From assembly GCA_947589095.1 (NCBI GenBank), contig CANQBX010000041.1:1-34229 (forward strand): DNA of 34,229 bases, in the 5' to 3' direction. Position numbers and translations under genes: made by a program. The stretch is from an uncultured Lachnospiraceae bacterium (GTDB lineage Bacteria; Bacillota; Clostridia; Lachnospirales; Lachnospiraceae). The notes below the pieces were generated by a model that was not told the DNA's origin, did not search any database, and saw only the letters and a list, made by a program, of their open reading frames with translations. Positions 14,828 through 22,808 of this stretch are shown here, in pieces (position 1 is the stretch's first letter; each line of letters starts with the position of its first letter).

Positions 14828-15976
14828 TCATGAGGACGACCTTTTTCCACGGGAACGGGACATGATTTCCTCGTACATTTCTTCCAGAGAAACACGCTTA
14901 TGGTTAAAATAGAGTTCTAAAAACAGCATGGTGGTACCGCATTCGCATTTTAAAGGGTCATAGCCGAATGCGGAGAGGATGGCAGTGCGCCATTGGTTAA
15001 AGCTCCTGTAAATGAGGCGCTTTTCGCGGGAGACCGCCCTGCGGAGTCTGCTGTCGGACTTCCGATGGCGTGCGTAGATGCCACCATAACGGATCATTTT
15101 GAAATGTTTTTCAGGGATGTGCCGGATGAGGCGGGCGATGAATTCCATGGCCGGGACGGTTTCCTCCACGTACCGGCCGTCCTCGTGACGGTTGTAATGG
15201 AAGGTGACAAAGTCCCCATCGTAGCGGTCGATGCGGGAAGTGGCGATGACAGGGCGTCCGAGATAGCGGCCGATATATTTGATCACTGTTTTAGGGTCGC
15301 ATTTGTTAGGCTTGGCATAGACATAAAAACCATCTTTGTGCTCCTGGTAGCAGCGGGCCTTTACTTTTTTGAAAGATGGGCCGATCAGCGGTTCCATTTT
15401 GTTCAATAAAGCGGTGCGGAAAGCGTTGCGGAGGTAAGTGTAATTGAAATGATGGACATTACGCCAGAAGCCGTTGTCACTATAGCCGCCCTCGGAAATG
15501 AGGCAGTGGATATGGGGGTTCCATTTCAAATCCCTGCCGAAGGTGTGGAGGACCATGATAAAGCCAGGTGTGAAGTTCATGGATTTATTCAGCTTCAGGA
15601 ACATACGGGAAACGACACTGGAGACAGAATGGAAAAGGCAGTCGAGGAGGGAGCGGTCGTTAAGGAAAAAGTCGCGCAGCTGCTCATCGATGGTGAAGAC
15701 ACAGTGGCGGTGGGTAACATTAATGAGTTTAAAAGACATAGAGGTAGTACGTTCCATGGCATATTTATTGCCGCAAGAGGGACAGAAGCGGCTATGGCAG
15801 CGGAAGGGGACAAATTTAAGCTTACCGCAATGGGGGCAGGAATACATGGCGCCGCCAAAGGAGGGGTCACCGCAGGCTAACATCTTATCGATATTTTCCA
15901 TCTCGGTTTTTCTGGGATGAAGAGTATATTTGATTTCTTCATAATAGTCGGAGAAGATTTCCTGTAAAATATTCAT
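14828..15976 (-). CDS. IS91-family transposase (zinc-binding, HUH/Y2)
   Basis: This is a 382-residue rolling-circle transposase. An N-terminal zinc-binding domain has paired cysteines at C47/C50 and C65/C68 (YSCPHCGK, FCPSCGN), as in PF14319. The HUH metal motif is NPHIHCL (H155, H157). The catalytic tyrosine pair Y297/Y301 lies in IRYGGIYARHR, spaced as in IS91 Y2 enzymes (PF04986). A C-terminal CECG follows near residue 344. I chose the ATG at 15976 where family similarity begins; the ribosome site is weak, as is common for transposases. The reading frame is intact, so the element may be active. Confidence 0.9.
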   Translation of the reverse strand: MNILQEIFSDYYEEIKYTLHPRKTEMENIDKMLACGDPSFGGAMYSCPHCGKLKFVPFRCHSRFCPSCGNKYAMERTTSMSFKLINVTHRHCVFTIDEQLRDFFLNDRSLLDCLFHSVSSVVSRMFLKLNKSMNFTPGFIMVLHTFGRDLKWNPHIHCLISEGGYSDNGFWRNVHHFNYTYLRNAFRTALLNKMEPLIGPSFKKVKARCYQEHKDGFYVYAKPNKCDPKTVIKYIGRYLGRPVIATSRIDRYDGDFVTFHYNRHEDGRYVEETVPAMEFIARLIRHIPEKHFKMIRYGGIYARHRKSDSRLRRAVSREKRLIYRSFNQWRTAILSAFGYDPLKCECGTTMLFLELYFNHKRVSLEEMYEEIMSRSRGKRSSS

Positions 15977-16017
15977 AGGACTATTATGCCAGAAAAAAGC
16001 GGAAAAAGGAAGCCCCA

Positions 16018-16068
16018 CCCCTCAAGATTGAGGGGCCGGGGGAGTTGAATAGGCGAAGCCTATTTTTT
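16018..16068. terminator. Paired hairpins between the nuclease gene and the IS
   Basis: CCCCTCA-AGAT-TGAGGGG (16018-16035) and AATAGGC-GAA-GCCTATT (16048-16064) are perfect stems. The second runs into six T on the plus strand (16063-16068), a plus-strand terminator shape although no plus-strand gene precedes it. They may end the minus-strand nuclease transcript or form the IS end upstream of the transposase. Confidence 0.5.
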
Positions 16069-16075
16069 ACGGGTG

Positions 16076-17002
16076 CTATTTGGAACTTAATCCGGATTTT
16101 TTAAGAAATTCATCCAGACTTTCCGACCGTCGCGCAATTCTGTGCCAGGATTTGAGAACATCGATATCCTGAGCAGACATAATTTTCTCGCGCCATATGT
16201 CCGGAAGCTGACAGACATCGGTGAGCATATCGCAGATGGCCTCAGCAATACCAGTGCGTTCTCCTTCATTAAATCCTATTTCATGCGTTGTCTGATCGTG
16301 CAGCTGCGCATTGAACTCAGGCATTATCATATTCGCTACCTCCGCTTTGTGCTTTAAAAGAAAATCTTTAAGGATATTCCCGGCGATACATTCTTCTACT
16401 GTCCGTTCCACCGCAGCGTTCAATGTTAACCCATTTTTGAGATGCCGGCGGATCGTGTCTATAAAATAAGAATATTCGTATAATTGCCGGCAACGCTCCA
16501 TCAGCGCTCTGTTATGACCAAAGTTGATGTTCATAACCTGTGCTGTGCATTCCAGGATTGGCGAACCGGCGGCAATACTATAGAGATCTGAAAGCCTCAG
16601 TTCCTGAATCTCCGGTTCTTCTCGCGTACCGTTATAGAAGACGGTGTATCTTGGAGCAGGAAGTTTGAGCGGTACGCTGGTGTAGATGTCCAGACTTTGG
16701 GACGCCACATATCCCCGATACAGATCGGAAAAATAGAACAGTCCCCGGAGCGGCATGTTTGGATTCCATGTAGCCTGGTGCTCATACAGATTCATGCTGC
16801 TGTCGATCAGGAATGACACATCGTTCTTCCAACCGATGTAGAGTACAGATTCAATGGTATTGATCTCCAGTTGGGTCGGATCATCATAGTCGGTACCGTT
16901 TAAGGAGTTGTAAAGGCTCAGAGCAGCTTTGGGCTCGGAAAAAATTCGGGAAAAGAGACTGGCCTTATACTCCCTGTTAATGTTGACATTGTTTTTAGAC
17001 AT
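16076..17002 (-). CDS. Rpn-family PD-(D/E)XK nuclease (YhgA/transposase_31-like)
   Basis: This is a 308-residue protein. The nuclease core is at residues 50-95: IESVLYIGWKNDVSFLID then NLYEHQATWNPNMPLRGLFY, giving D61, E74 and Q76 as catalytic candidates. Rpn proteins are recombination-promoting DNA nucleases or phage-defence-related factors, often annotated as putative transposases. The C-terminal 90 residues are helical and include GFNEGERTGIAEAI, typical of clostridial members. The ATG at 17002 has AAAGGAGG; a longer frame to 17071 lacks one. It is a single gene beside the IS. Its role in this genome is unknown. Confidence 0.8.
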   Translation of the reverse strand: MSKNNVNINREYKASLFSRIFSEPKAALSLYNSLNGTDYDDPTQLEINTIESVLYIGWKNDVSFLIDSSMNLYEHQATWNPNMPLRGLFYFSDLYRGYVASQSLDIYTSVPLKLPAPRYTVFYNGTREEPEIQELRLSDLYSIAAGSPILECTAQVMNINFGHNRALMERCRQLYEYSYFIDTIRRHLKNGLTLNAAVERTVEECIAGNILKDFLLKHKAEVANMIMPEFNAQLHDQTTHEIGFNEGERTGIAEAICDMLTDVCQLPDIWREKIMSAQDIDVLKSWHRIARRSESLDEFLKKSGLSSK

Positions 17003-17316
17003 AAATTTACCTCCTTTATTGTACATCAAAATAATACTGTCTGTAAATAGAAAAGCTGGACAGCAAAGCAATAAAATGTGTGGATTCGCCGGAGAAATCC
17101 CGTACGATGTTCATGAATGAAGCTGGCTGTGTTCAATATGATTATAACAAACGATCATGTGTGAAGCAAGAACTTTTTGCCATGAATTGCGTGAGTGGTT
17201 GAGCAGTAATCGGAAATTTGCTTTGACACTGGAATTTTTCTGTGAGAAGCGTTATGATTAGTATGCAATTATTCGAATCGGTGTCGTATGACTGTATGAG
17301 AAAGGAATCGGAAAAT
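17003..17316. other. Divergent intergenic region, nuclease gene and GH88 gene
   Basis: No gene is seen. A consensus TTGACA (17223-17228) precedes the GH88 gene. The nearest -10-like TATGAT (17253-17258) lies 24 bp away, too far for a standard promoter unless a protein remodels it. Confidence 0.35.
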
Positions 17317-18537
17317 ATGTATGAAGAGTATAAAACCTGGGCACAGGACGTTCTTGCCCGGGTCGCGGAAAAGATGGAGGAGGTAAGCACCCGCTCTGCG
17401 GAGAAGATCCCCTACACGACGAAGGGCGGCGTCCACGACGACTGGTCGGGAGACGACAGGATCGGCTGGTGGACCAACGGCTTCTGGGGCGGCATGATGT
17501 GGCAGATGTACGAGCTGACCGGGCAGGAGCGATATAAAGCGGTCGCGGAGAGCGTGGAGCGGAAGCTGGACCGGGTGCTGATGGACGCCCGGTCCATGGA
17601 TCACGACAGCGGATTTAAATGGCTGCCCACGTCGGTGAACAATTACCGGCTGACCGGGAATCCGGCGTCGCGGAACCGGGCGCTTCTGGCGGCCAATAAC
17701 CTGGCGGGGCGCTTCAACCACGCGGGGCAGTTTATCCGGGCGTGGAACGACTGGGGCGACAATGGCCCGGACCGCCGCGGCTGGGCAATCATCGACTGCA
17801 TGATGAATCTGCCGCTTCTGTACTGGGCAAGCGAAGAGACGAAGGATCCGCGCTTTGCCCAGACGGCCATGCGGCACGCGGACACGGCGGCGCGGTATTT
17901 CGTGCGGGAGGACGGCTCCGTGAACCATATCGTGGAGTTTGATGTGGACAGCGGTGAAATGGTGCGAAGCTACGGCGGCCAGGGATACGGGGACGGCTCG
18001 TCCTGGACCCGGGGGCAGGCCTGGGGACTTTACGGATTCGCGCAGAGCTTCCGGCATACGGGGAAGCGGGAGTACCTGGATACGGCCATGCGGATCGCGG
18101 ATTATTTCATCGCGCATATTCCGGAGAGCGGGCTGATCCCGGTGGACTTCTGCCAGCCGGCGGAGCCGGCGTGGGAGGATTCGACGGCGGCGGCGATCGC
18201 GGCCAGCGGGCTTCTGGAGATCTGGCAGCTGCTTGAGGAGAACAGAGCGCATGGAGCCGGCAGCGCGGTGGGCGATTCGGAAGTCGGATCCGGCGGCAGG
18301 GAAGAAAGCGCTGATATGGTTAGGATCTCTGCGCCGGAAAGAGAAAATGGCCGGAGCTATCTGGAAGCCGCGGTCAGACTCCTGCGCGCCCTGACCGACC
18401 GGCGGGTGAACTGGGACGATGCGGCGGACAACCTGCTGGAGAAATGCACTGCGGCCTACCATGATAAGGACCACGAATTCTCAATCATTTACGGGGATTA
18501 TTATCTGATCGAGGCGTTGATGAAGCTGGCGCGGTGA
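17317..18537 (+). CDS. GH88 family unsaturated glucuronyl hydrolase
   Basis: GH88 enzymes remove the 4,5-unsaturated uronic acid that polysaccharide lyases leave on oligosaccharides from glycosaminoglycans or plant polymers. Residues about 45-60 (RIGWWTNGFWGGMMWQ) start the alpha/alpha barrel. The catalytic aspartates are probably D97 in DHDSGF and D160 in AIIDCMMN; GGQGYGDGSSWTRGQAWG is also typical. There is no signal peptide, so it would act on imported oligosaccharides. A Gly/Ser/Glu-rich insert at about residues 307-348 (HGAGSAVGDSEVGSGG) is not usual for the fold and may be a surface loop. I chose ATG 17317, preceded by AAAGGA; upstream in-frame ATGs overlap promoter-like sequence. It is 406 residues long and stands alone. 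Confidence 0.9.
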   Translation: MYEEYKTWAQDVLARVAEKMEEVSTRSAEKIPYTTKGGVHDDWSGDDRIGWWTNGFWGGMMWQMYELTGQERYKAVAESVERKLDRVLMDARSMDHDSGFKWLPTSVNNYRLTGNPASRNRALLAANNLAGRFNHAGQFIRAWNDWGDNGPDRRGWAIIDCMMNLPLLYWASEETKDPRFAQTAMRHADTAARYFVREDGSVNHIVEFDVDSGEMVRSYGGQGYGDGSSWTRGQAWGLYGFAQSFRHTGKREYLDTAMRIADYFIAHIPESGLIPVDFCQPAEPAWEDSTAAAIAASGLLEIWQLLEENRAHGAGSAVGDSEVGSGGREESADMVRISAPERENGRSYLEAAVRLLRALTDRRVNWDDAADNLLEKCTAAYHDKDHEFSIIYGDYYLIEALMKLAR

Positions 18538-18623
18538 AATATCCGGTTCGCAGAGGGACGGCCTGTCTGCGGCCGGAACCGTTACCATTTCGTTAATTTT
18601 TTGTGAACAACCTTCTTATTCAG

Positions 18624-18652
18624 TTGAATAAAACTGCGGTTGGTGGTAGAAT
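18624..18652 (+). promoter_or_regulatory. secA promoter
   Basis: TTGAAT (18624-18629), 17 bp and TAGAAT (18647-18652), giving a leader of about 220 nt before secA. Confidence 0.6.
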
Positions 18653-18685
18653 ATCTAAGATTATACCTAAACACGCAGTTTTATT
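18627..18685. repeat. 12-bp perfect inverted repeat bracketing the secA promoter
   Basis: AATAAAACTGCG (18627-18638) and CGCAGTTTTATT (18674-18685) are exact complements separated by 35 bp. The left arm overlaps the -35 and the spacer; the right arm lies just after the expected start site. Two operator half-sites, a looping site or a long leader stem are possible. Confidence 0.7.
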
Positions 18686-18878
18686 ACGTTAACAGACAGA
18701 AGCGGCGGCCGCCCTGAGAGGCCGCTTTCTGACGCGGCGGATGCCGTCTCAGGAAGACGTTTCGCCTTGATGACGGCCGACCGGGCGATAAGCCGTCAGG
18801 GAGTCGGAGCAGGCAGGGCAGATGGTCTGATGCGGCGAAAGCAATTGCTTCTGTAAAAATCTAGCAGGAGAGTGACAG

Positions 18879-21455
18879 ATGAATCTCGTAGAGAAGATTT
18901 TCGGTACCCACAGCGAGCGGGAACTGAAGATGATATATCCCATCGTGGACAGGATCGTGGCCATGCGGCCGGAGATGATGGCCTTAAGCGATGAGGAGCT
19001 GAGGGGGAAGACAAAGATATTCAAGGAGCGGCTGGCGGCGGGGGAGACCCTGGATCAGATCCTGCCGGAGGCCTTCGCGGCCGTACGCGAGGCGGCCCGC
19101 AGAACCCTCAATATGGAACATTTCCCGGTGCAGCTGATCGGCGGCATTGTCCTTCACCAGGGCCGTATCGCTGAGATGAAGACCGGCGAAGGCAAGACGC
19201 TGGTGTCCACCTGTCCGGCGTATTTGAATGCTCTGGCAGGCAAGGGCGTCCATATCGTGACGGTCAACGATTACCTGGCCAAGCGTGACGCCGAATGGAT
19301 GGGGCGTATCCATGAATTCCTGGGTCTGAGCGTAGGCGTGGTGCTCAACTCCATGACCCCGGAGGAGAGAAAGAAGGCTTATAATTGCGATATCACCTAT
19401 GTGACGAACAATGAGCTTGGTTTCGACTATCTGAGAGATAACATGGCTATCTACAAGGAGCAGATGGTCTTAAGGGAGCTGGACTTCGCGATCATCGACG
19501 AGGTGGACTCGGTGCTGATCGACGAGGCCAGAACGCCTTTAATCATTTCCGGACAGAGCGGCAAGTCCACGAAGCTTTATGAGGTCTGCGATATCCTGGC
19601 GCGTCAGCTGCAGCGGGGCGAGGCGTCCGGTGAATTTACAAAGATGAACGCGATCATGGGCGAGGATATCGAGGAGACCGGCGATTTCGTGGTCAACGAG
19701 AAGGACAAAGTGGTGAATCTGACCGAGGAAGGCGTGAAGAAGGTGGAGGAATTCTTCCACATCGAGAACCTGGCCGACCCGGAGAATCTGGAGATCCAGC
19801 ACAATATCATTCTGGCCCTGCGGGCCAATAATCTGATGCACCGGGATAAGGATTATGTGGTCAAGGACGACGAGGTTCTGATTGTGGATGAATTCACGGG
19901 CCGCATCATGCCGGGCCGCCGTTATTCCGACGGACTTCACCAGGCGATCGAGGCGAAGGAGCATGTGAATGTGCGCCGGGAGAGCAAGACCCTGGCTACG
20001 ATCACGTTCCAGAATTTTTTCAATAAGTTCCGCAAGAAGGCCGGCATGACCGGTACGGCGCTGACGGAGGAGAAGGAGTTTCGCAATACCTACAGCATGG
20101 ACGCCATCGAGATCCCGACCAACAAGCCGGTGATCCGCGTGGATCATAACGACGCGGTCTATAAGACCAAGAAGGAGAAATTCAAGGCTGTCGTGGACGA
20201 GGTGGAGGAGGCCCATTCCAAAGGCCAGCCGGTGCTGGTGGGTACCATCACCATCGAGACCTCCGAGATGTTAAGCAAGATGCTGAACCGCAGGGGAATT
20301 CCGCATAAAGTGCTGAACGCCAAGTTCCATGAGCTGGAGGCGGAGATCGTGGCCGACGCCGGACTTCACGGCGCGGTCACCATCGCTACCAACATGGCCG
20401 GCCGTGGTACGGATATTAAGCTGGACGAGGAATCCAGAGCGGCCGGTGGCCTCAGGGTCATCGGCACGGAGCGTCATGAGGCGCGCCGTATCGACAACCA
20501 GCTGCGCGGACGATCCGGACGTCAGGGAGATCCGGGCGAGTCCAGGTTCTATATTTCCCTGGAGGACGATCTGATGCGGCTGTTCGGTTCCGAGCGGCTC
20601 ATGGATATGTTTAACGCCCTGGGCGTGCCGGAAGGCGAGCAGATCGAGCACAAGATGCTGTCAAGCGCTATCGAGAAGGCGCAGAAGAAGATCGAGAACA
20701 ACAACTACGGCATCCGCGAGAATCTGTTAAAATACGATGAGGTCATGAACGAGCAGCGCGAAGTCATTTACGCGGAGCGCCGCCGGGTGCTGGACGGCGA
20801 CAATATGCGGGATGTGATCCTGAAGATGATCACGGACATCGTGGAACATGTGGTAGATATGACGGTGGCCGATGATTCGGCGCCGGAGAGCTGGGATCTG
20901 GGCGAACTGAATTCCCTGCTGCTGCCCATCATTCCGCTGCCGCCTGTGGTGTTGAACGACACGCAGAAGGAGCGGATGAAGAAGAAGGAACTGGTGCATC
21001 AGTTAAAGGAAGCGGCGATCAAGCTGTACGAGGCGAAGGAGGCCGAGTTCCCGGAGGCCGAGCAGATCCGTGAGATCGAGCGCGTGATCCTTCTGAAGGT
21101 CATTGATAATAAATGGATGTCCCATATCGACGATATGGATCAGCTGCGCCAGGGCATCGGGCTGCAGGCCTACGGGCAGAAGGATCCGCTTGTCGAGTAC
21201 AAGATGAGCGCCTATGAGATGTTTGACGGCATGACCGCGGCGGTGAAGGAGGATACGGTACGGATCCTGTTCCACATCCGGGTCGAGCAGAAGGTGGAGA
21301 GGGAGCCGGCGGCGAAGGTGACCGGAACCAACCGGGACGATTCTGTGGCGAAGGCGCCGGTCCGCAAGGAAGTGAAGAAGATCTATCCGAACGATCCGTG
21401 CCCGTGCGGGAGCGGGAAGAAGTATAAGCAGTGTCATGGGCGGAAGCCGGTTTAG
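18879..21455 (+). CDS. secA: Preprotein translocase ATPase SecA
   Basis: SecA is the motor that drives unfolded preproteins through SecYEG at the cytoplasmic membrane. It is 858 residues long, complete and typical. Walker A is MKTGEGKT (100-107). The DEAD-type motif and following segment read [18 protein letters not shown]. The conserved [12 protein letters not shown] and [12 protein letters not shown] are present, as is [15 protein letters not shown]. The C-terminal zinc-binding SEC-C motif is [14 protein letters not shown]. The ATG has an AGGAGAGTGAC site. prfB follows after 83 bp, probably co-transcribed, the usual Firmicutes order. hpf, which usually precedes it, is displaced. Confidence 0.98.
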   Translation: MNLVEKIFGTHSERELKMIYPIVDRIVAMRPEMMALSDEELRGKTKIFKERLAAGETLDQILPEAFAAVREAARRTLNMEHFPVQLIGGIVLHQGRIAEMKTGEGKTLVSTCPAYLNALAGKGVHIVTVNDYLAKRDAEWMGRIHEFLGLSVGVVLNSMTPEERKKAYNCDITYVTNNELGFDYLRDNMAIYKEQMVLRELDFAIIDEVDSVLIDEARTPLIISGQSGKSTKLYEVCDILARQLQRGEASGEFTKMNAIMGEDIEETGDFVVNEKDKVVNLTEEGVKKVEEFFHIENLADPENLEIQHNIILALRANNLMHRDKDYVVKDDEVLIVDEFTGRIMPGRRYSDGLHQAIEAKEHVNVRRESKTLATITFQNFFNKFRKKAGMTGTALTEEKEFRNTYSMDAIEIPTNKPVIRVDHNDAVYKTKKEKFKAVVDEVEEAHSKGQPVLVGTITIETSEMLSKMLNRRGIPHKVLNAKFHELEAEIVADAGLHGAVTIATNMAGRGTDIKLDEESRAAGGLRVIGTERHEARRIDNQLRGRSGRQGDPGESRFYISLEDDLMRLFGSERLMDMFNALGVPEGEQIEHKMLSSAIEKAQKKIENNNYGIRENLLKYDEVMNEQREVIYAERRRVLDGDNMRDVILKMITDIVEHVVDMTVADDSAPESWDLGELNSLLLPIIPLPPVVLNDTQKERMKKKELVHQLKEAAIKLYEAKEAEFPEAEQIREIERVILLKVIDNKWMSHIDDMDQLRQGIGLQAYGQKDPLVEYKMSAYEMFDGMTAAVKEDTVRILFHIRVEQKVEREPAAKVTGTNRDDSVAKAPVRKEVKKIYPNDPCPCGSGKKYKQCHGRKPV

Positions 21456-21538
21456 AAAGGATGCCGCGGGAGGCATCTTCCCATAGGAGGATTGAGGTAG
21501 CTATAAGATTTGGCACAGTATAGAAAGAAGGTGACACA

Positions 21539-22658
21539 ATGGTTGAGCTTGACCAGTTCAAGTATACTTTATCGACGTTTCAGAAACCATTAGTGGAAGT
21601 GAGGGATTCACTTTGACCTGGATAACAAGGTCAGGCGAATCGCGGAATTAGACCGTTCGATGGAGGAGCCGGGGTTCTGGGACGATCCGGAGCGGTCCAC
21701 GAAATTGATGAAGGAAGCCAAGAATCTGAAGGATACGGTGGAGGGCTTCCATAAGCTGGAGCAGCAGTATGAGGATATTGAAGTCCTGATCGAGATGGGG
21801 AATGAGGAGAACGATCCGGATGTGATTCCGGAGGTCCGGCAGATGCTTGATGAGTTTACGACGGAGCTGGAGGATCTGCGGATCAGCACCCTGCTTTCGG
21901 GACAGTACGACAATAATAACGCGATCCTGCGGCTGAACGCGGGAGCGGGCGGCACCGAGTCCTGCGACTGGTGCAGCATGCTGTACCGGATGTACTGCCG
22001 GTGGGCGGATAAGAAGGGATTTACAACGGAGCTTCTGGACTATCTGGACGGCGAAGAGGCGGGCATCAAGTCCGTAACGATCCAGATCAACGGTGTGAAC
22101 GCCTACGGGTATCTGAAGTCGGAGCATGGCGTACACCGTCTGGTGCGTATTTCCCCGTTCAACGCGGCGGGTAAGCGGCAGACCTCCTTCGTGTCCTGCG
22201 ATGTGATGCCGGATATCGAGGAGGATCTGGACGTGGATATCAATCCGGACGACCTGCGGATCGACACCTACCGGTCCAGCGGCGCCGGCGGCCAGCATAT
22301 CAATAAGACTTCCTCGGCGGTGCGCATCACCCACATTCCTACGGGCGTGGTGGTGCAGTGCCAGAATGAGCGTTCCCAGTTCCAGAATAAGGATAAGGCC
22401 ATGCAGATGCTGAAGGCCAAGCTGTTCATTTTAAAGCAGCAGGAGAACGCGGCGAACCTTTCCGATATTCGCGGCGACGTGGCGGATATCGCGTGGGGCA
22501 GCCAGATCCGCTCCTATGTGCTGCAGCCGTACACGATGGTGAAGGATCATCGGACCAACGAGGAGAGCGGCAATGTGAACGCGGTTCTGGACGGCGGTCT
22601 GGATCCGTTCATCAGCGCCTATCTTCGGTGGATCCGGCTGGGAGGAGAGAAGAAATAA
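21539..22658 (+). CDS. prfB: Peptide chain release factor 2 with programmed +1 frameshift
   Basis: RF2 ends translation at UGA and UAA. Residues 1-25 are encoded at 21539-21613 and end at CTT-TGA-C. Reading resumes in the +1 frame at GAC 21615 and runs to 22658, giving 372 residues. This is the classic autoregulatory frameshift: low RF2 lets ribosomes pause at UGA and slip. An AGGG Shine-Dalgarno-like stimulator (21602-21605) lies just upstream. The stop-recognition tripeptide SPF is in ISPFNAAGKRQTSF and the catalytic GGQ is in SGAGGQHINKTSSAV. The start ATG has GAAGGTGAC upstream. Automated annotation from the downstream frame alone would miss the first segment. Confidence 0.97.
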
Positions 22659-22669
22659 AGCAGTATCCG

Positions 22670-22724
22670 GCGGCAGGAGAGCAGCGTAAGGAATATCGTG
22701 CTGCTTGCCTGCCGCAGCTGTTTT
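22670..22724 (+). terminator. Terminator after prfB
   Basis: Two stacked stems (GCGGCAGG/CCTGCCGC and AGCAGC/GCTGCT, separated by 2-nt internal loops) enclose a 14-nt loop. A short T4 follows 5 nt later. It is a strong structure with a modest U-tract. Confidence 0.6.
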
Positions 22725-22808
22725 AAATAGAGTAAGACGATACGCGTATGGCGGTCATATTTAAAAGTGCGTAAGTCCGGAAAGAGATCAGAAAGGCAGG
22801 AGATCGTT

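Larger units (their letters stand above)
14525..16068 (-). mobile_element. IS91-like rolling-circle insertion sequence (borders approximate)
   Basis: The element is inferred from an HUH transposase gene plus a small downstream ORF, flanked by hairpins at 14530-14571 and 16018-16064. No terminal inverted repeats or target duplication are expected for IS91-type elements, and none was noted. Exact ends cannot be fixed from one copy. Confidence 0.6.
18538..18878. other. secA leader region without a gene
   Basis: The region holds the secA promoter and the 12-bp inverted repeat described separately. A G/C-rich stem (AAGCGGC near 18700 with GCCGCTT near 18720) and an imperfect hairpin after the GH88 stop are also present, neither with a good T-run. 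A translational regulation element such as secM-like arrest was looked for and not recognised. Confidence 0.4.

Noticed and set aside
17018-17047. Minus-strand promoter TTTACA-18-TACAAT before the Rpn gene
   Set aside because: The predicted start would fall inside the Shine-Dalgarno sequence, leaving no usable leader.
17269-18474. Long minus-strand frame opposite the GH88 gene (401 residues)
   Set aside because: It is an Arg/Pro/His-rich shadow of a G/C-rich gene on the other strand, with no family motif.
21458-21475. GATGCC/GGCATC hairpin between secA and prfB as a terminator
   Set aside because: It has a short stem and no T-run, and secA and prfB are usually co-transcribed.
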